Source: DATNBT01 sp964579765
GTDB taxonomy: Bacteria > Acidobacteriota > Vicinamibacteria > Vicinamibacterales > CAVVIG01
Direction of reading: 5' to 3'
NCBI GenBank assembly: GCA_964579765.1
Contig: CAZOIK010000325.1
Location: 1 to 17,417, forward strand
DNA length: 17,417 bases
Shown: in pieces, positions 14,172 through 17,417 of the stretch
Layout of the letters: the number at the start of each line of letters is the position of its first letter
Position numbering within the stretch: position 1 is the stretch's first letter
Notes under the pieces: generated by a model
Told to the model about the DNA's origin: nothing
Seen by the model: the letters and a program-made list of their open reading frames with translations, nothing else
Databases searched by the model: none
Made by a program: the position numbers and the translations under genes

Positions 14172-16499
14172 TCAAAACTCGACGACGAGGCCGACGCGGG
14201 CGGTCCGCGGAATCGTGGGATGCGTGTGGATGTCGTCGATGCCGCTCGACGGCTCGCCGGGCAGGCGCGACGCGTAGTAGTAGTCGATGTCGCTGTCCGA
14301 CGCGTTGGACAGGTTGAAGACGTCGAGCACGACCTTCGCGTGCCGCGTGACGCGATAGCCCGCCTGCAGGTTGACGAGGCTCGTCGCCTTCGACCGCACG
14401 GAGCCGTCCTCGAGGAGCGCCCGCGGGCCGAAGTACCGCCATCGCAGGCTGCCGACGACGTTGTGAACGGCGTCGATCGTCGCTCCGGCCGAGACGACCG
14501 TTCCGACGGCCTCCGGCACGTCCTGCCCCACCGGATCGAATGTCGTGAAGCGCGCCTGCGACCAGGCCACGTCGCCGTCGATGCGGAGCCATTTGAGCGG
14601 GCTGTAGTAGCTGGCGAGCTCGATGCCGCGCCGCGTGCTGGGCCGGCTCGGCTCGGTGCCGCGATGTTCGCCGTCGAATACGAGTTCCGAGGCGTGGTGC
14701 AGGGTCCACGCCGTCAGCGTGCTCTGGAAGTGCGGAAGGGCGACCGTGCGCACGCCGACTTCGCCGCCGACGGCGCGCACGAGCGGCGTCACGCGCGTGG
14801 CCGGGTTGCCGTCGGCATCGACCGCGATCGTCGTCCCGCGCGCGTCGTTGCTGTGGAAGCCGGTGCCCGCATCGACGTAGAACTCCGTCTTGCGCCACGG
14901 CCCGATCGTCACGCCGCCCTTCGGACTCACGAGCCCCGCAGCGGCGACGCCGCTGTTGGCCGGGACGATGTCATCCACGCGATACCGCGCGATGTCGCCG
15001 CGAACGCCGGCCATCGTGCGCATCCACGGCGTCCACTCGATCTCGTTCTGCGCGTAGACACCAGCGGTCGTTTCGAGCACGGAGTCCCGGTCACGCGTGT
15101 CGAGGACGACTCGCGCGCGGGTGTGGTAGAGGCCGACGGTGGGAATGTCGTCGTTGCGAACCTGTACGCCGAAGGTGTTCTGCACGGAGCGGCCGCCCCA
15201 CCGCGTCAGCCGGCGCTGCGACACGCGGCCGCCCGTGACGAATCGATGATCGGCCTGCTCCACCTGATCGCCGTGCACCGGGTCGTCGAGGAAATACGTG
15301 AAGTTCGAGAAGAGCCGGAGGTCGTAGCCGATGCCGTAGACGGTGACGTGGGTGACCGCAGTGCCCGCCGTCCGCTGCCAGTCGCCCGAGACGCTGTAGC
15401 GGTATGAGCGGCCGCCGTCAGTGGCGTCGATCGCCCCGAAGCGATCGATCAGGCCCTCCGCGATTGCGCGCTCCGGCACCTGATCGGTCGCGTTCCAGTC
15501 GCCGTGATACGCCATCGCGGTCAGCGACCATCCGTTCAGCGCGTCGCCGCGGCTGTACTTCGCCAGCGCATTGATCTTCCGATAGTCGTCGGGACGGTTC
15601 CACGGCCCGTCGTTGTGCGCCGCCTCGAGCGCCACGAGCAGGTGGCCCGATCCGAACGCGGGTGAGGCGGCGAGCATGGCGCGGCCGTAGCCTTCGCCGC
15701 CGCCCTCGACGCGGGCGATCGGCGCGTCCAGCACGCTCGCGTAGTTGACGTTCGCGGCGCCGGCCGTCGCGAAGTCGCCCTGCTCCGCGTAGTACGGCCC
15801 TTTCGAGAACTGGATGCCCGTCACCAGCTCCGGCATCATGAAGTTGAGATCCGAGTAGCCCTGGCCGTGGGCGTGCGACGGCATGTTCACCGGCATGCCG
15901 GCCACCACGGTCGCGAAGTCGGTCCCGTGATCGAGGTTGAAGCCGCGCACGAAATACTGATTGGCTTTGCCCTCGCCGCTGTGCTGCGTCACGATCAGGC
16001 CGGGCACGGCTTCCATCACTTCACCCGTGCGCATCAGCGGCCGCTGCCCGAGTTGCGCGGCGGTGATCGCTCCCTGGCTCGCCGACTGGGCGATGCCGAC
16101 GAGGTTTTCCTCCGGGTTCTCGACGTCGGCGAGGTTGCCGAACGTCCGCGTTCCGGTGACCGTCACGTCCGCGTTCAGCGCGAGGTGCAGCACGGTATCG
16201 ATGCGGATCGCGCCGCCGGCCGGAATGGTCAGGGCGCGGGTCGTCGCGGCGAAGTTGACCAGCCGGAACGACAGCTGGCATGGCCCCGGCGCCACCTGCT
16301 CGAACGTGTAGACGCCCGACGCGCCGGTGACGGCCGTGACAATCGCCGCACCCGATCGGCGCAGCTCGACGGTCACGCCTGGCAGCGCAGCGCCGGTTTC
16401 ATCCGTCACCCGCCCGGAAACCTGCCCCGGTTTCTGTCCGGAGGCGGATGCGGCCAGCGAGAGCAGCACCAGCAGCAGCGACAGCAGCCGGTGCGTCAC
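14172..16499 (-). CDS. TonB-dependent outer-membrane receptor
   Basis: A 775-residue receptor. The signal peptide (MTHRLLSLLLVLLSLAASAS) is followed by a carboxypeptidase-regulatory-like domain (GQVSGRVTDETGAALPGVTV, SGVYTFEQVAPGPCQLSFR, about residues 25-105). The plug holds LGQRPLMRTGEVMEAVPGLI, HSGEGKANQYFVRGFNLDHG, MPVNMPSHAHGQGYSDLNF and FSKGPYYAEQGDFATAGA (about 140-255). A beta-barrel fills the rest and ends VGLVVEF with the terminal Phe needed for outer-membrane insertion. The plug type with LDHGTDF and MPSHAHGQGY belongs to a recognisable subclass often next to metal permeases. The GTG at 16499 overlaps the stop of the nickel/cobalt-type permease by 4 bases (GTGA), so the two are coupled. 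It probably imports a metal or metal complex with TonB energy. A heme or siderophore substrate is not excluded. Confidence 0.9.
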   Translation of the reverse strand: MTHRLLSLLLVLLSLAASASGQKPGQVSGRVTDETGAALPGVTVELRRSGAAIVTAVTGASGVYTFEQVAPGPCQLSFRLVNFAATTRALTIPAGGAIRIDTVLHLALNADVTVTGTRTFGNLADVENPEENLVGIAQSASQGAITAAQLGQRPLMRTGEVMEAVPGLIVTQHSGEGKANQYFVRGFNLDHGTDFATVVAGMPVNMPSHAHGQGYSDLNFMMPELVTGIQFSKGPYYAEQGDFATAGAANVNYASVLDAPIARVEGGGEGYGRAMLAASPAFGSGHLLVALEAAHNDGPWNRPDDYRKINALAKYSRGDALNGWSLTAMAYHGDWNATDQVPERAIAEGLIDRFGAIDATDGGRSYRYSVSGDWQRTAGTAVTHVTVYGIGYDLRLFSNFTYFLDDPVHGDQVEQADHRFVTGGRVSQRRLTRWGGRSVQNTFGVQVRNDDIPTVGLYHTRARVVLDTRDRDSVLETTAGVYAQNEIEWTPWMRTMAGVRGDIARYRVDDIVPANSGVAAAGLVSPKGGVTIGPWRKTEFYVDAGTGFHSNDARGTTIAVDADGNPATRVTPLVRAVGGEVGVRTVALPHFQSTLTAWTLHHASELVFDGEHRGTEPSRPSTRRGIELASYYSPLKWLRIDGDVAWSQARFTTFDPVGQDVPEAVGTVVSAGATIDAVHNVVGSLRWRYFGPRALLEDGSVRSKATSLVNLQAGYRVTRHAKVVLDVFNLSNASDSDIDYYYASRLPGEPSSGIDDIHTHPTIPRTARVGLVVEF

Positions 16500-17356
16500 G
16501 CGAGCCAGTGCCAGACGATGCGCGAGCCGGAGACGGCGCCGTACACGATCGACAGCCCGCCGCTGACCGAGGCGAGCGCGGCGAGCGCCGCCGGCCGCTG
16601 CACCGCGCGCAGCAACGGCCAGCTCGCGCACGCCGAGAGCGCCGCCATGCCGATCGTCGATCCCAGACCGAAGACGACGACATACGCGAGCTGCGCCGAC
16701 AACGTGGGCAGGTTCGCCATCACGAGCGCGGCCAGCGCGCCGCTGCCCGCGAGGCCGTGCACGATCCCGACCGCCAGCGGCCGCCGCGCCAGCGCCCAGG
16801 GACCGACATGGACATGATCGACGGCGCCGCCGTGACGATGGACGGTCGATGCGTGCGCGTGCAGGTGCGCGGGGCCCGATGCGCCGTCACGGCGGGCGGC
16901 CACGATCGCGCGCACGCCCAGGACGACGAGCATCACGGAAACGGCGAGCTCGAACGTCGTCGCGGCGTGCGCGGGCAGATGCGAAAGGCCGACTGCCAGG
17001 ATCGCGCCGACCGCGAACAGCGACACGGTGTGGCCGAGTCCCCAGCACACGCCCATGCCGGTCGCGCGCGCGGCGCTGCGCTCGCCCGTCATCAGGGTCG
17101 AGATCGCAAGCAGATGATCAGGCTCGCACGCGTGCCGCATTCCAAGCAGCAGGCCGAGCAGCGTGCCGAGGCCGAGCGTCATCGCGGGCAACGCCGGCCG
17201 CATCGTCACGACGCGCACCGCGGCGAACGCCGCGGGCGCGCTGCCACGGACGGCCCAGAGACACACGGCCGCCGCTGCGGCGAAGACCGTGACACTTGCC
17301 CATTCCGGCTCGGGCGCGGCACCCTCGGGATCCGTCAGCCGGACGATGCGCCGCAC
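16496..17356 (-). CDS. NicO/HupE-like nickel/cobalt permease
   Basis: An inner-membrane protein with about six hydrophobic helices. The first holds LGLGTLLGLLLGMRHACEPD followed by HLLAIST; HACEPDH is the HX4DH metal signature of the NicO/NiCoT superfamily. Next come GVCWGLGHTVSLFAVGAI, a His-rich loop (AHLHAHASTVHRHGGAVDHV), LAVGIVHGLAGSGALAALV and VVFGLGSTIGMAAL. It should import Ni2+ or Co2+ into the cytoplasm, or possibly act in export as RcnA-like proteins do. The start is uncertain. The transporter proper could begin at the ATG 17203 or 17182, but the frame stays open with coding-like composition to the right edge; the GTG at 17356 is one choice. The stretch before 17203 has an extra hydrophobic segment and may be an N-terminal extension or the end of a fused upstream protein. 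The receptor gene follows with a 4-base overlap. Confidence 0.75.
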   Translation of the reverse strand: MRRIVRLTDPEGAAPEPEWASVTVFAAAAAVCLWAVRGSAPAAFAAVRVVTMRPALPAMTLGLGTLLGLLLGMRHACEPDHLLAISTLMTGERSAARATGMGVCWGLGHTVSLFAVGAILAVGLSHLPAHAATTFELAVSVMLVVLGVRAIVAARRDGASGPAHLHAHASTVHRHGGAVDHVHVGPWALARRPLAVGIVHGLAGSGALAALVMANLPTLSAQLAYVVVFGLGSTIGMAALSACASWPLLRAVQRPAALAALASVSGGLSIVYGAVSGSRIVWHWLA

Positions 17357-17417
17357 GAGGTCGCCGCCCGCCCGCCGTTCGTACGGCGGCCCCGAGCGGC
17401 GGCGTTCGAGCGCGACG

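Noticed and set aside
14220..15407. A 395-codon plus-strand frame within the TonB receptor
   Set aside because: Antisense shadow of a convincing receptor gene, with typical Arg/Val/Asp-rich shadow composition.

Overview
The window looks like chromosomal DNA of a high-GC Acidobacteriota member, probably of the Vicinamibacteria type. This is inferred from gene families, not from a search. The pointers are an orphan MacB/FtsX permease behind a PadR regulator (the 'ADOP' arrangement typical of the phylum), an acidobacterial-style RNA polymerase omega subunit, a secreted protein of the 'TPDGKPN...HPDFSGLW' type, a TonB receptor with an N-terminal carboxypeptidase-regulatory-like domain, and frequent GTG/TTG starts.

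Left part (1-2528, minus strand): reading right to left, an RRM RNA-binding protein, a cold-shock-domain protein, a GNAT-fold protein, an omega-subunit gene and the start of a B12-binding radical SAM protein cut by the left edge. The RRM and cold-shock genes are adjacent, with a perfect hairpin between them whose loop holds the RRM stop codon.

Centre-left (2761-5324): a short PepSY-type membrane protein and a secreted protein of unknown function on the plus strand. They converge on a small basic-tailed protein on the minus strand, which may be preceded by a 35-residue membrane peptide. A gene-poor stretch follows with about ten copies of a 21-bp tandem repeat.

Centre (about 5325-10273): an accessory patch that by eye is less GC-rich than its flanks. 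It holds the 3' part of a broken FtsX-type permease gene, a decayed XRE-type regulator, a remnant of an IS481-like transposase, an intact PadR-permease operon with its own promoter and palindromic operator candidate, and a second decayed copy of the XRE-type regulator in the same orientation. The operon therefore sits between two related broken genes, which suggests repeated insertion and recombination.

Right part (10295-17417): a secreted protein resembling the DUF8021 family, best known to me from fungi, is divergent from a MauE-thioredoxin fusion across a 44-bp control region. The fusion converges on ilvD (dihydroxy-acid dehydratase). Upstream of ilvD on the minus strand are a TonB-dependent receptor and, overlapping it by 4 bp, a NicO/HupE-like nickel/cobalt permease with a His-rich loop. 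That pair looks like an outer- plus inner-membrane transition-metal uptake unit. No rRNA, tRNA or CRISPR array was seen.
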